A DNA stretch of 64,000 nt from the NCBI RefSeq assembly GCF_040702995.1, contig NZ_CP159992.1:3373501-3437500 (forward strand). The letters run 5' to 3'. The notes below the pieces were generated by a model. The model was not told the DNA's origin. It worked only from the letters and a program-made list of their open reading frames with translations, and did no database searches. Made by a program: the position numbers and the translations under genes. The first letter of the stretch is position 1. Each line of letters starts with the position of its first letter. Below, in pieces: positions 26,837-37,152 of this stretch. This DNA comes from Paenibacillus sp. AN1007 (lineage in GTDB: Bacteria; Bacillota; Bacilli; Paenibacillales; Paenibacillaceae).

Positions 26837-27298
26837 TTAGCCCTCAACACTTTCCAGCTGCACAATCTCGCTTTTGTTTAATACTTCGTTAAGATTGAGC
26901 ATAATCAACAAACGGCCATCTTCCAATTTTGCAACACCACGCAGATATCTTGCTTTAACGCCCCCAACCACCTCCGGTGGGGTATCAATGGAGCTGCTTT
27001 TGATGTCGATGACGTCATTGGCTGAATCAACGATAAAACCAACCTGCATATCATCCACACCGACAATCACGATCCGCGTTTGATCAGTGTACTCCGTTTC
27101 CGGAAGGGAGAAGCGTCCGCGGAGATCAATGACCGGAATAACAACACCACGCAGGTTGATCACACCTTTTACAAAGGAAAGTGTTTTGGGAACGCGGGTA
27201 ATCGGCATCATACGCTCAATCGTTTGAACCTTGTCTACCTCAATACCGTACTCTTCGGACCCCAATTTAAAGACGATGACTTTCAACTCTTCTTCCAT
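26837..27298 (-). CDS. cheW: Chemotaxis coupling protein CheW
   Basis: Links receptors to CheA. It has 153 aa, a single CheW domain: VIVFKLGSEEYGIEVDKVQ, then VKGVINLRGVVIPVIDLRGRF and VDSANDVIDI. The ATG at 27298 follows GGGAGG by eight bases. It lies directly after cheA (42 bases). Confidence 0.96.
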   Translation of the reverse strand: MEEELKVIVFKLGSEEYGIEVDKVQTIERMMPITRVPKTLSFVKGVINLRGVVIPVIDLRGRFSLPETEYTDQTRIVIVGVDDMQVGFIVDSANDVIDIKSSSIDTPPEVVGGVKARYLRGVAKLEDGRLLIMLNLNEVLNKSEIVQLESVEG

Positions 27299-27340
27299 GT
27301 AAAAAACCTCCCTATTCAATGTAAGACTCAAACAATATGC

Positions 27341-29419
27341 TTATTTGATAAAAGCGTTAGGATCAAGAATCAGAGCTACCTGTCCATCTCCGAGTATCGT
27401 CGCGCCAGAGATTCCTTCTATAGCTGGAAGATACGTTCCCATCGATTTGAGTACAATCTCGCTTTGACCAATGAATTCTTCAACCGCAACGGCTGCGAGA
27501 CGGTCCCCTTTTCGAATTACAACGATCTCGGTTTCTTTCTCATCTGCATCGTTGAAATCGGGTACGCCGAAAACTTCGCTTAATGACAGATATGGAATCA
27601 AGGACTCACGGAACGTGATCATTTTATTTCCATGGATATTACGAACCTGCTCACGCTGCACGATTGCTGTTTCTACGATGGAAGAGAGCGGAACGGCATA
27701 TTTCTCGGAACCGAGCCGCACAAGCATCGCTGCAATGATGGACAGGGTCAAAGGAAGCTGTACAGAGAAGTTTGTGCCTTTGCCCGGCGTAGAAGTGATG
27801 GTCACATTACCGCCAAGCGAAGTGATTTTCGATTTTACAACGTCCAAACCTACACCACGGCCGGAAATATCCGAAATTTTGTCAGCCGTACTGAAACCAG
27901 GAGCGAACAGCAGCTGATTCACTTCATCGTCACTCATTTTTGCACCCTGCTCCTCGGTCACAACGCCGCGTTTAATCGCCGTTTGCAGGAGCTTATCACG
28001 ATAAATCCCTTTTCCATCGTCTTCGATCTCAATAAATACATGGTTGCCGCTGTGGAAAGCTCGCAGATTGACTGTACCCATTTCCGGTTTACCAGCAGCT
28101 GTACGCTCCGAGATGGATTCTACGCCATGGTCAACTGCGTTGCGCAGCAGATGCACAAGCGGATCACCAATTTCGTCAATAACGGTTCGATCCAGTTCGG
28201 TTTCAGCGCCTGTAATGACGAGATCAATCTTTTTATCCAATGTTTTGGCAAGGTCCCGAATCATGCGTGGGAAACGATTAAATACCGTATCTACCGGAAC
28301 CATCCGCAGCTTCAGTACAATGTTCTGCAAATCCGTACTCACTCGGCTGAGGTGGGCAACCGTATCGGACAGATCATTGCTGCCTGTCTCGCTTGCCAAT
28401 TGTTCCAGACGCGAACGGTCGATCAGCAATTCGCTGAACAAGTTCATCAGCACATCCAGTCGTTCGATATCGACACGGATGGTCCGTGAAGGAGCCGCCG
28501 CCTGTTTTGGTGCTGCAGCCTTTACCGGAACTGCTTTAACTTCATCTTGAGGCGCAGCTTCCAGAGCAGGTGCATCCTGGACAACCTCAGGGGCTGGCGC
28601 TGGTGCATCCTCTACTGCAGCCGCCGCGGCTGTCTGATTCGTCATCTGCTGCAATGTCTCCTGATCCAGCTGAATCAATTTTGCACTCTCAATTTCGGAG
28701 ATGCTCAGAATGCCCTTTTCCAGTTCTTGCGCCTCTTTGGTTGTTATGTAATACAACGAGAAACTGCGCTCAAACTTTTCCTGCTCGATATCCTGAACCG
28801 AAGGATACGCTTTAACGACCTCACCTGAACGCTCAAGCATGTCAAACACCATATATGCCCGAACGCCTTTTAATTGACTATGCTCACTTACAAGAACGTC
28901 AACATAGAATACACGGTGTCCTTCTGCTATGGACTGATCAAGCACCGAATATTGAAACTCGTCCAATTCCACAGCATTAGAAGTTGTCGAACTCGTTTGT
29001 TTCTCCGCCTTAACCGCAGGAGCGCTGCCTCCGGTCCATTCACCGCTTTCAATAGCCTGGAGCGAAGCAACGATGGAGGTGACATCCGCTTTACCTTCTC
29101 CGCCCCCGGTAATATCCTGAACCATATTCTCCAAAGCATCCAAACTCTTGAACATGGTATCAAAAATGTAATCCTGCATTTTCAGCTTCTCGTTACGCAC
29201 CATGTCCAGTACATTTTCCATTTTGTGTGTCAGTGAAGCCAAATCCTCGAATCCCATAGTCGCCGCCATACCTTTGAGAGTATGCGCAGAACGGAAGATA
29301 ACCTGCACGATGCCCAGATCTTCCGGATTAGCTTCAAGTTGTAGCATGTTTTCGTTAAGGGATTGCAGATGATCATTAGACTCATCAATAAACATGGATA
29401 AATATTGGTTCATGTCCAT
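27341..29419 (-). CDS. cheA: Chemotaxis histidine kinase CheA
   Basis: Receptor-coupled kinase that phosphorylates CheY and CheB. It has 692 aa. The P1 domain has phosphoacceptor His46 (SAHTLKGMAATMGF). The P2 region spans about 190-300, followed by an Ala/Pro-rich linker to about 365. P3 is the dimer helix. P4 is the ATPase (LLRNAVDHGVES, EDDGKGI, GRGVGLDVV, GKGTNF). P5 is the CheW-like end (VRLGSEKYAVPLSSIVET). The ATG at 29419 follows GGAGG by nine bases. It lies between cheB and cheW. Confidence 0.97.
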   Translation of the reverse strand: MDMNQYLSMFIDESNDHLQSLNENMLQLEANPEDLGIVQVIFRSAHTLKGMAATMGFEDLASLTHKMENVLDMVRNEKLKMQDYIFDTMFKSLDALENMVQDITGGGEGKADVTSIVASLQAIESGEWTGGSAPAVKAEKQTSSTTSNAVELDEFQYSVLDQSIAEGHRVFYVDVLVSEHSQLKGVRAYMVFDMLERSGEVVKAYPSVQDIEQEKFERSFSLYYITTKEAQELEKGILSISEIESAKLIQLDQETLQQMTNQTAAAAAVEDAPAPAPEVVQDAPALEAAPQDEVKAVPVKAAAPKQAAAPSRTIRVDIERLDVLMNLFSELLIDRSRLEQLASETGSNDLSDTVAHLSRVSTDLQNIVLKLRMVPVDTVFNRFPRMIRDLAKTLDKKIDLVITGAETELDRTVIDEIGDPLVHLLRNAVDHGVESISERTAAGKPEMGTVNLRAFHSGNHVFIEIEDDGKGIYRDKLLQTAIKRGVVTEEQGAKMSDDEVNQLLFAPGFSTADKISDISGRGVGLDVVKSKITSLGGNVTITSTPGKGTNFSVQLPLTLSIIAAMLVRLGSEKYAVPLSSIVETAIVQREQVRNIHGNKMITFRESLIPYLSLSEVFGVPDFNDADEKETEIVVIRKGDRLAAVAVEEFIGQSEIVLKSMGTYLPAIEGISGATILGDGQVALILDPNAFIK

Positions 29420-29451
29420 TGTGAGGCACCTCCTCCGTAAGTTACACTCCG

Positions 29452-30912
29452 TTATTTCACTGCTTGAACAAGTCTTGGCGCAATCTCCTGCAGAGGCAGA
29501 AGATGACGCACGCATTGCAGCTCTACAGCTGAACGCGGCATACCGTAGACAACACAAGTTTCTTCATTTTCGGCAAACGTTGATGTGACTCCGGTATCGT
29601 ACAATTTTTTCATCATACGTGCTCCGTCGCTTCCCATGCCTGTCAGAAGAACAAGATGTCGCTGTAAAGATGTAAACGGCAGAAGGGACTCAAACATCGT
29701 ATCCACTGAAGGTCTGTGACCATTAACCTGTTGATCCTCACTCAGTTTCAAGATGAATCTTCCATCTGCTGCCTTGTGGACTCTCAAATGGAAACCACCA
29801 GGCGCAATATAAGCTGTTCCTTTTCGAAGTGCCATACCGTCTTCTGCCTCCACCACATGCAGGGGACTGAACGTATTCAATCGCTGCGCCAGTGAACGAG
29901 TAAAATTGGGCGGCATATGCTGCACAATAATTACCGGTGCCGGCAGATCTGCAGGCAGCTGTTCAAGCAGGGTCTTGAGAGCTCTTGGTCCGCCAGTCGA
30001 AGAACCGACAGCAACAAGTTTGTTAAACGATCCTTCCAAGCTCCCTGAACCTTTGTAAGCCGTGTTAAGCTTCGCAGGCTCTTTCACAGGTGCAGGCGAT
30101 GGTACAGGCACTGAAGTGGCTGCTGTCTGTTTTGCCGCGGGCTTGGTTGGGTCCGATGTTCTGGCTTCTCTGCTGGCCTGCAGTGGACTCGCAGACGGCT
30201 TGACGGTTTTATCCGTACTTGCGGTGCGAGCCGGCTGATCCGGCTTAACTGTGCTTTCCTTTTTGTTAAACGTTCGATCTGTTTTCGGAAGAGATGGCGG
30301 TGCACTTGGCTTCTTCTTAATCTGAACAGCCTCAGTATGCTCTTTAACTGCAGGCTCACTGTTCGGGAGCGCAGGCGGAGCCGCTTTATGAATGGATTCA
30401 TTCATATCTCTTGCCGGAAGCTCTTTCTTCACCGGCTGCATGGGAGGAATCACAGCATTGCGGGAGGCCTCCATTTTTTTGATCGATTCTTTGCGTTCGG
30501 CTTTTCGCTTCACTTCGTGCATGGCCGCACGCATGCGTTCAACCAGCGCCTTGCCAACCTGAGCAATATCCTGATCATGCACGACAGAAGGTTTACGGAT
30601 AAAATCGAACGCGCCGGCTTCCAGCGCCATAATCGTCTCTTTCATGCCTTGTTCATTAATACCAGATAGCATAATTACAGGAATGAAGGAATCTTCCATG
30701 ATTGTTTTTAGCGCATCCAGTCCATTCATTTCAGGCATTTCGACATCCATCGTGATAATATCAGGCTTCAGCTCTAACGTTTTTTGAATGGCTTCTTTGC
30801 CATTCGATGCGGTAGCCGTAACCTTAAACTCTGGGTCCGCTTCAATGAAATCCGTCACAATTTTGCGCATAAAAGCGGAATCATCGACAACTAAAACTTG
30901 ATAGACCGCCAT
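29452..30912 (-). CDS. cheB: Chemotaxis response regulator/methylesterase CheB
   Basis: Removes methyl groups from, or deamidates, chemoreceptors. It has 486 aa, about 130 longer than B. subtilis CheB. The receiver domain (1-125) has Asp56. A very long Pro/Lys/Ala/Ser-rich, probably disordered linker covers about 145-300. The esterase domain has catalytic Ser (VGSSTGGPRALKTLL), His (QHMPPNFTRSLAQRL) and Asp (TGMGSDGARMM). The extra length is entirely linker. It lies between flhG and cheA. Confidence 0.96.
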   Translation of the reverse strand: MAVYQVLVVDDSAFMRKIVTDFIEADPEFKVTATASNGKEAIQKTLELKPDIITMDVEMPEMNGLDALKTIMEDSFIPVIMLSGINEQGMKETIMALEAGAFDFIRKPSVVHDQDIAQVGKALVERMRAAMHEVKRKAERKESIKKMEASRNAVIPPMQPVKKELPARDMNESIHKAAPPALPNSEPAVKEHTEAVQIKKKPSAPPSLPKTDRTFNKKESTVKPDQPARTASTDKTVKPSASPLQASREARTSDPTKPAAKQTAATSVPVPSPAPVKEPAKLNTAYKGSGSLEGSFNKLVAVGSSTGGPRALKTLLEQLPADLPAPVIIVQHMPPNFTRSLAQRLNTFSPLHVVEAEDGMALRKGTAYIAPGGFHLRVHKAADGRFILKLSEDQQVNGHRPSVDTMFESLLPFTSLQRHLVLLTGMGSDGARMMKKLYDTGVTSTFAENEETCVVYGMPRSAVELQCVRHLLPLQEIAPRLVQAVK

Positions 30913-30944
30913 ATTGTGTCACCTCTGTTTCCTTTATTCAGAAA

Positions 30945-31832
30945 TCATGTTGTTCGTTTAAGCCACTTTTTCATAAATCCCCTGATTCCTGACAAGGTTC
31001 CGGATTCCGGAGCTGCAGGTACAGCCAGATATCGAAGAGCAAGTTTTTGAATATCCTTGGAAGCTTTGCAATTCGGATAGGCCAGACGGTAGGGCATCTG
31101 CTTCTTGACTGCTGTAACGACCTGGGCATCCTCAGAGATATACCCCAAAAGCGGGATATCCGTTTGCAAAAACTTCCTTGCGACTCCAGCTATCTTATCC
31201 GCTACACGTTCCGCCTCCCTTTCGTCTTCGACCCGGTTTACGATCATTCGAAAAGGGGTAGCGTGCTCCTGGCTGTGCATCACTTTGACTAAGGCATACG
31301 CATCAGTTATTGAAGTCGGTTCAGGTGTAGTTACGATCAGGCACTCATCAGCAGCACTGATGAATCTCATATTTTCTCTGGAAAGGCCAGCCCCGGTATC
31401 GAAAATGACATAATCCATCTCCTGCGCAATGTCTTCTACTTGACTGGCGAAAAACTCCAAATCTCGATCAGACAATGAGAATAGTTCTTTCATTCCCGAC
31501 CCCCCTGCAATATACGGCAGGCCATCAGCACCGAGTTGTATGATTTCCCTTATAGTTTTATGTCGGTATAATAGATGATACAGATTATAGGAAGACGAAG
31601 TTCCCATTAAAACATCGATATTGGCCATACCGATATCTGCATCAAACACCAGTACTTTTTTACCCATGGAATGCAGCGTCAGTGCAAAATTCAATGTAAA
31701 ATTGGACTTGCCTACCCCGCCTTTACCACTGGCCACGGTGATAATTTGGGAGGAACGGTTACTCGCCCTGCTTTCATCGCTCCCCAAAGGTGCACCAGCC
31801 AAACTTCGGAGCGAAGCTGCCTGGTCCATCAT
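30945..31832 (-). CDS. flhG: MinD-like ATPase FlhG (YlxH/FleN)
   Basis: ParA/MinD-type ATPase that sets flagellar number and pattern and activates FlhF. It has 295 aa. The N-terminal DQAASLRSL segment matches the FlhF-activating DQAxxLR motif. The deviant Walker A is ASGKGGVGKSNFTLN, the switch region has FDADIGMANIDVLMG, and VIFDTGAG is also present. The C-terminus is basic (KKWLKR), consistent with membrane binding. ATGATG at 31832/31829 overlaps the flhF stop; either ATG could be used. Confidence 0.95.
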   Translation of the reverse strand: MMDQAASLRSLAGAPLGSDESRASNRSSQIITVASGKGGVGKSNFTLNFALTLHSMGKKVLVFDADIGMANIDVLMGTSSSYNLYHLLYRHKTIREIIQLGADGLPYIAGGSGMKELFSLSDRDLEFFASQVEDIAQEMDYVIFDTGAGLSRENMRFISAADECLIVTTPEPTSITDAYALVKVMHSQEHATPFRMIVNRVEDEREAERVADKIAGVARKFLQTDIPLLGYISEDAQVVTAVKKQMPYRLAYPNCKASKDIQKLALRYLAVPAAPESGTLSGIRGFMKKWLKRTT

Positions 31833-33193
31833 TCTGCTCCTTCTCCCAACAATACTTTGCATAACCAATCTGCATCAGGCTTCAACAGATCATCAGGAAC
31901 GTTCTGGCCGTTGGCCACGTAAGCCAGTTTTAGCGGGAAACGATGAAGCAGATTAAATAATGGACCACAGGTCCCTGTCTCGTCCATTTTGGTAAAAATC
32001 ACTTTGTCCAGCCCGTATTTGCTGAAATGTTCTGTAATCTGTACCATATCCGCACTTTTCCCCGTCATACTCATCACCAGAAAGGTTTCACTGTTCTCCA
32101 CTGGAGCAAGCAGACTCTGCAGCTCAGAGACAAGCAGTTCGTTTCTGTAGTTTCTGCCTGCTGTATCCATAAAGATCAGATCACAGTGTTCTAACCGGGA
32201 AATGGCACGCTGCGTATCTCCAGGCGACTGCACAACTTCCAGCGGCACATTCAAGATGGAGGCATACGTTCTGAGCTGTTCAACCGCAGAGATTCGATAC
32301 GTATCTGAAGTAATGAAACCAACTTTACGCTGCTTTTTGAACATCTGTTCAGCGGCCAGCTTGGCAATCGTCGTTGTTTTGCCCACTCCCGTTGGTCCAG
32401 CCACGTACACGATCCGGGTGTCTGGTAAAATCCCTTCCTGGATACGATCGTTCAGAAAAGTTGTAACCTCTGACCGAAGAGCCTCTGCCGCATCAGGTTC
32501 GTGCAGCTCTCCTTCGGATAAACTCCGTTGAATCGGCGCGAGCCAGGACTCCCATACTTCCGGCCATATCTCCTGTTCTGCCATTCGCTCCTGAAACTTG
32601 ACCAATGGTTCAGGAAGCATCTCCGCAGCCGTACCCTGCTTGGAAAGCTTGGTCATCATCTGCTTCAAATCCTGAATTTCATTCAACAGCATATCCTGCT
32701 GCTGATGGGGAGCGCGATCACCCATACTAGAGGTTGAACCCGAAAAATCCGCCCCTTGCGGTCGCGGTTTATGCTCACTGACAACGGAATCCGAGCTGTA
32801 TTCCATCTTCTCATCTCGATCACTTGATTGGGATACAGATGGAACAGCCGCTGCATTCTCCTGTCCTTTTGGATCAACCGCAGCTGCAGCACCTTCTTCA
32901 TTGGAAGCTGTTGCAAATGAACGAGCGGTTTGAGCATAAGCTTCGGGAACATACGCACGAGGCACGGGCGTAAACGGTTTTTGCACCTGCTTTGCAGCAG
33001 ATTCCTTCGCCTGATTGGTCTGTTCCTTATCTACAGCCGCAACCACTTCGATCCGTTTCTTGCGGAACATCCCCAGCACTCCGCCCACCTTGATTTCTTT
33101 GGTGGACAGAATGACGGCGTCACTTCCCAGGTCTTTCCGAATCTGAAGCATAGCTTCGGGCATGGTCTCAACAACGTATTGTTTTACTCTCAT
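31829..33193 (-). CDS. flhF: Flagellar SRP-like GTPase FlhF
   Basis: GTPase of the SRP/FtsY class that positions flagella. It has 454 aa. The basic N-terminal domain starts MRVKQYVVETMPEAMLQIRKDLG. A low-complexity linker covers about 75-165. The NG domain has [47 protein letters not shown] and TKMDETGTCGPLFN. It overlaps the flhA stop by four bases and precedes flhG. Confidence 0.96.
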   Translation of the reverse strand: MRVKQYVVETMPEAMLQIRKDLGSDAVILSTKEIKVGGVLGMFRKKRIEVVAAVDKEQTNQAKESAAKQVQKPFTPVPRAYVPEAYAQTARSFATASNEEGAAAAVDPKGQENAAAVPSVSQSSDRDEKMEYSSDSVVSEHKPRPQGADFSGSTSSMGDRAPHQQQDMLLNEIQDLKQMMTKLSKQGTAAEMLPEPLVKFQERMAEQEIWPEVWESWLAPIQRSLSEGELHEPDAAEALRSEVTTFLNDRIQEGILPDTRIVYVAGPTGVGKTTTIAKLAAEQMFKKQRKVGFITSDTYRISAVEQLRTYASILNVPLEVVQSPGDTQRAISRLEHCDLIFMDTAGRNYRNELLVSELQSLLAPVENSETFLVMSMTGKSADMVQITEHFSKYGLDKVIFTKMDETGTCGPLFNLLHRFPLKLAYVANGQNVPDDLLKPDADWLCKVLLGEGAE

Positions 33194-35223
33194 AAGTTCA
33201 CCACCCCGATACTTTGAATTTCAACATTCGGCTCCAACTCGCTATAGGAAAGCACCGGAATGTCCTGCATCGTTCGTTCAATCACCTGACGCAGATACAT
33301 TCGAATGGTTGGAGAAGTCAGCACGATCGGCTGTTGTCCCGATTGTATTAACCGATTAACTTGTTCACTCAGCTTCTGATACACACTCTGAGTTGAGATC
33401 GGGTCTAAGGCCAGGTAACTGCCCTGCTCCGATTGCTGCACACTTTCTGCAATTTTCTTCTCAAGCCCTGGTCCAACTGTAATTACGCGAAGCGTTTCGC
33501 CTTTTTGGGAGAACTGCTGCGTAATCTGACGTGATAAGGATTGTCTGACATACTCCGTCAACACATCAGGGTCCTTCGTGTAGGTACCGTAATCTGCAAG
33601 CGTCTCAAAGATCGTTACCATATCTCGTATGGAGACTTTCTCACGCAGCAGCTTGGCAAGAACCTTTTGCACATCACCAATCGAGAGTACGGAAGGAATC
33701 AGTTCATCCACCAATGCAGCATAATTTTCTCTGAGGTTGTCCACAAGCGCTTTTGTTTCTTGTCTACCCAGCAGCTCGTGTGCATGTTTCTTGATCAGTT
33801 CTGTCAGATGCGTGGCAACAACAGAAGGCGGATCAACGACTGTATATCCAGCGAGCTCAGCCCGATCTTTCGTCACTTCGTCAATCCACAGCGCAGGCAG
33901 TCCAAAAGCCGGCTCTGTTGTTTCAATTCCTGTAACGGACTCTTCATCGTACCCAGGACTCATGGCAAGATAATGATTCAGAAGCAGTTCTCCGCCACCC
34001 ACTGCATTACCCTTGATTTTGATTACATACTCATTAGGTCTTAACTGAATATTGTCCCGAATTCGAATGACAGGTACAACCAAACCCAGCTCAAGGGCAC
34101 ATTGTCTTCGAATCATGATGATCCGGTCGAGCAGGTCTCCGCCCTGCTGATTATCAGCCAGTGGAATCAAGCCATAACCAAACTCGAACTCGATCGGATC
34201 TACCTGAAGCAGGTTAATCACACTTTCAGGACTTCTCACCTCTTCAATCTGCTGCTCTTCTTCCAATTGCTCTTCCGCTTCCTGTTTTAAATTCAGATTA
34301 TTCTGCATTCGCCAGGCGGCAAAGGCAAGCGCACCTGCCAGCGGGAGCGTTGTAATCACATGAATCGGTGTAAAAAATCCCAGCATCGCAATAACAAAAG
34401 CTACGATATAGATGAGTATCGGATATGTAAACAACTGGCCGGTGATATCTTCTGCCAAGTTTCCTTCCGATGAAGCTCTGGTCACAATCAGTCCTGCTGC
34501 TGTTGAAATCAGAAGAGCAGGTATCTGGCTAACCAATCCATCCCCGATGGTCAATACCGAGTATGTAGAGAGTGATGTTGCAAAATCGAGACCATGCACC
34601 GTCATACCGATGATAAAACCACCGATCAGGTTGATCAGGAGAATGATAATACTTGCTATGGCATCCCCTTTTACGAATTTGCTGGCACCATCCATCGCAC
34701 CATAAAAGTCGGCTTCGCGTTCAATTTTGGAGCGGCGCTCACGCGCCTGCTGTTCATTGATCAAACCTGCATTCAGGTCTGCATCAATACTCATTTGTTT
34801 ACCAGGCATGGCATCGAGGGTAAATCTTGCTGCTACTTCAGCTACACGCTCAGATCCTTTAGTGATAACGATGAACTGAACCACAACGAGGATCAAAAAC
34901 ACGATGAAACCTATAGCAATTTCACCTCCGGCAATCCAGCTTCCGAAGGTTGCAACTACCGCTCCCGCATCTCCCTTACCCAATATCAATTTGGTAGTCG
35001 AGATATTCAGTGCGAGTCGGAACAAGGTCGTAATGAGCAGCAAAGCCGGAAATATGGAAAACTGCAAAGCTTCTTTGCTGTTCATGGCAACAAGCAGGAT
35101 CATCAAGGCAATAGAGATGTTGATAACAAGCAGCATATCGAGCAGCCAAATCGGGATCGGGAGAATCATCATCAACACGATGCCGATAATCCCCGCAAGT
35201 ATAGCTAAATCTTTTGTTTTCAA
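33190..35223 (-). CDS. flhA: Flagellar export gate protein FlhA
   Basis: Large export-gate subunit of the flagellar type III secretion system. It has 677 aa. The N-terminal half holds about eight TM helices, with the FHIPEP-type cytoplasmic loop (RFTLDAMPGKQMSIDADLNA). The C-terminal cytosolic domain (about 330-677) binds chaperones and late substrates (LREKVSIRDMVTIFETLADY). The ATG is at 35223, 24 bases after flhB. Confidence 0.97.
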   Translation of the reverse strand: MKTKDLAILAGIIGIVLMMILPIPIWLLDMLLVINISIALMILLVAMNSKEALQFSIFPALLLITTLFRLALNISTTKLILGKGDAGAVVATFGSWIAGGEIAIGFIVFLILVVVQFIVITKGSERVAEVAARFTLDAMPGKQMSIDADLNAGLINEQQARERRSKIEREADFYGAMDGASKFVKGDAIASIIILLINLIGGFIIGMTVHGLDFATSLSTYSVLTIGDGLVSQIPALLISTAAGLIVTRASSEGNLAEDITGQLFTYPILIYIVAFVIAMLGFFTPIHVITTLPLAGALAFAAWRMQNNLNLKQEAEEQLEEEQQIEEVRSPESVINLLQVDPIEFEFGYGLIPLADNQQGGDLLDRIIMIRRQCALELGLVVPVIRIRDNIQLRPNEYVIKIKGNAVGGGELLLNHYLAMSPGYDEESVTGIETTEPAFGLPALWIDEVTKDRAELAGYTVVDPPSVVATHLTELIKKHAHELLGRQETKALVDNLRENYAALVDELIPSVLSIGDVQKVLAKLLREKVSIRDMVTIFETLADYGTYTKDPDVLTEYVRQSLSRQITQQFSQKGETLRVITVGPGLEKKIAESVQQSEQGSYLALDPISTQSVYQKLSEQVNRLIQSGQQPIVLTSPTIRMYLRQVIERTMQDIPVLSYSELEPNVEIQSIGVVNL

Positions 35224-35247
35224 TGAATGTACGGCCTCCGATCCCTT

Positions 35248-36330
35248 TTATTTCGTTCTGCCCTTTAGTTTATATACATAAGCCAGCACTTCGGCTACAG
35301 CTTGGAACAAATCGGCTGGTATAGCGTCACCAATCTCAGCTCTCTGGAACAAAGCCCGTGCCAGTGGTTTGTTTTCCATCGTAATCACACCGTGTTCTTT
35401 GGCAATTTCTTTAATGCGCAGAGCGACATAATCCTGCCCTTTAGCAATAATCTGCGGAGCCTCCATCTCAGACCCCTCATACTTCAGCGCTACGGCAAAG
35501 TGAGTCGGGTTCGTGATTATCACATCTGCATTAGGTACTTCCTGCATCATACGCTGCATAGCCATTCGACGCTGACGCTCTCGAATTTTGCCCTTGATCA
35601 GCGGATCGCCTTCCATTTTCTTGTACTCATCCTTGATATCCTGTTTGGACATCCGTATATTCTTTTCATAATCGTACTTCTGGTACATGTAGTCGAATAC
35701 GGCAAGCACCAGCAGTGCAACTGCAATTTTGACACCAAGATTCAAAGTAATCGAAGCAGCAAACTGTAAAATAGCATCCATTGAAAAATGGGATAATGAA
35801 GCAATATCAGCTTGATAACTGGTAATGGTGCTGTATACCAAATATCCGATAATGGACATTTTCAAAATGGACTTTGCAAATTCAACTAACGAACGAAGGG
35901 AGAAGATGTTTTTAAAACCTTTAATTGGATTTAATTTCTCAAGCTTCGGTTTTAAACCCTCACCAATAAGAAGGAACCCCACCTGCATGTAATTTACAAT
36001 TAATGCAATCAAAGCTGCGCCAAGCAAAACAGGAGCGAGTAAAAGCATCACTTCAATCCCGTAACGTATCATCAGTGCCATCACATTTTCTTCGGTAATC
36101 TCCAGGCTGAGCCGATTAATGAAAATATCCGTAAACAACCTGACCATACGTTCTTTATAGAACGTACTGAAGATCATCATGATGAGAAATGTGAACAGGA
36201 GAATCGAAGCACCCGATAACTCCATACTTTTGACGACCTGGCCCTTTTTCCGTGTATCCTGTCGCTTTTTCGGGGTCGCTTTCTCCGTCTTCTCCCCTGA
36301 AAATAACTGGAGGTCGAGTTGAAGTTTCAT
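35248..36330 (-). CDS. flhB: Flagellar export switch protein FlhB
   Basis: Export-apparatus protein that switches substrate class from hook to filament after self-cleavage. It has 360 aa with four TM helices. The cytoplasmic domain holds the autocleavage site NPTH (IITNPTHFAVALKYEG). I chose the ATG at 36330, whose product starts MKLQLDLQLFSGEKTEKATP like B. subtilis FlhB and which follows GGAGG. An ATG at 36357 overlapping fliR has no ribosome-binding site. Confidence 0.97.
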   Translation of the reverse strand: MKLQLDLQLFSGEKTEKATPKKRQDTRKKGQVVKSMELSGASILLFTFLIMMIFSTFYKERMVRLFTDIFINRLSLEITEENVMALMIRYGIEVMLLLAPVLLGAALIALIVNYMQVGFLLIGEGLKPKLEKLNPIKGFKNIFSLRSLVEFAKSILKMSIIGYLVYSTITSYQADIASLSHFSMDAILQFAASITLNLGVKIAVALLVLAVFDYMYQKYDYEKNIRMSKQDIKDEYKKMEGDPLIKGKIRERQRRMAMQRMMQEVPNADVIITNPTHFAVALKYEGSEMEAPQIIAKGQDYVALRIKEIAKEHGVITMENKPLARALFQRAEIGDAIPADLFQAVAEVLAYVYKLKGRTK

Positions 36331-36353
36331 CTGAATCCTGTCCTCCATTTCAC

Positions 36354-37142
36354 TCATCCCGGCCGTTGTCCGATCGTTCCAAGCAGTTTTTCCATCGACC
36401 GGAACATCACCTCGAACAATTGGCCAAACACAAAGGCAAAACTGGGCACCAGCAGAAGCAAAATAGCAATTCCAACGAGCACCTTGAGCGGCATACCTAC
36501 AGCAAATACGTTAAACTGTGGAGCCGTTTTTGCTAAAAAGCCCAATCCTACATCTGTCAGAAACAGCGCGACCACGATCGGAGCTGCCATCTGGAAAGCC
36601 AGCATGAACGATTCTCCTAATGTTCGTACAAGAAACTCTGCAACACTTCCATCTGCCATCTTCAAAAAGAACACGTTGGAGAGCGGAATCCATCGATAAC
36701 TGTATACAATCCCGTCCAGCAGGTAGTGATGTCCGTTCATAGTCAGAAATAAAAGCACAGCAAAAGCATATTTAAAGTTACCTGTTAGCGGCGCAGAAGC
36801 ACCTGTCATCGGGTCATACACATTCGCTATACCGAAACCAATCTGGATATCAATAAACGCCCCCGCTGTCTGGACTGCCGTCATCAAAAGATAGGCAACA
36901 AAACCCAGAAGCAGGCCTATCAGAATTTCTCTGATAATCAATAAGATGTAGCTCAAGTCGGTTGGAACGGTCTGATGAATGCCAAACGACATATATACCG
37001 TAAGCGTAACAAAGGCAGAGATCCCTACCTTAAACGAAGCAGGTACATTTCGAGCTGAAAAGACTGGTGCAGTTACAAAAAATGAGGCTATTCGACAAAA
37101 CATAAGCAGAGCGACAGGGAAACTTTGCAGCAATGTCTCCAT
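36354..37142 (-). CDS. fliR: Flagellar export protein FliR
   Basis: Integral membrane export-gate subunit, 262 aa, with about six TM segments. Recognised by the N-terminal LLMFCRIASFFVTAPVFSAR, the central FIDIQIGFGIANVYDP motif and the C-terminal QLFEVMFRSMEKLLG. It lies between fliQ and flhB. Confidence 0.96.
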   Translation of the reverse strand: METLLQSFPVALLMFCRIASFFVTAPVFSARNVPASFKVGISAFVTLTVYMSFGIHQTVPTDLSYILLIIREILIGLLLGFVAYLLMTAVQTAGAFIDIQIGFGIANVYDPMTGASAPLTGNFKYAFAVLLFLTMNGHHYLLDGIVYSYRWIPLSNVFFLKMADGSVAEFLVRTLGESFMLAFQMAAPIVVALFLTDVGLGFLAKTAPQFNVFAVGMPLKVLVGIAILLLLVPSFAFVFGQLFEVMFRSMEKLLGTIGQRPG

Positions 37143-37152
37143 CGGCTAAAGC

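Noticed and set aside
36331..36357. Upstream ATG of flhB overlapping the fliR stop
   Set aside because: No ribosome-binding site, and the product from 36330 starts like B. subtilis FlhB.
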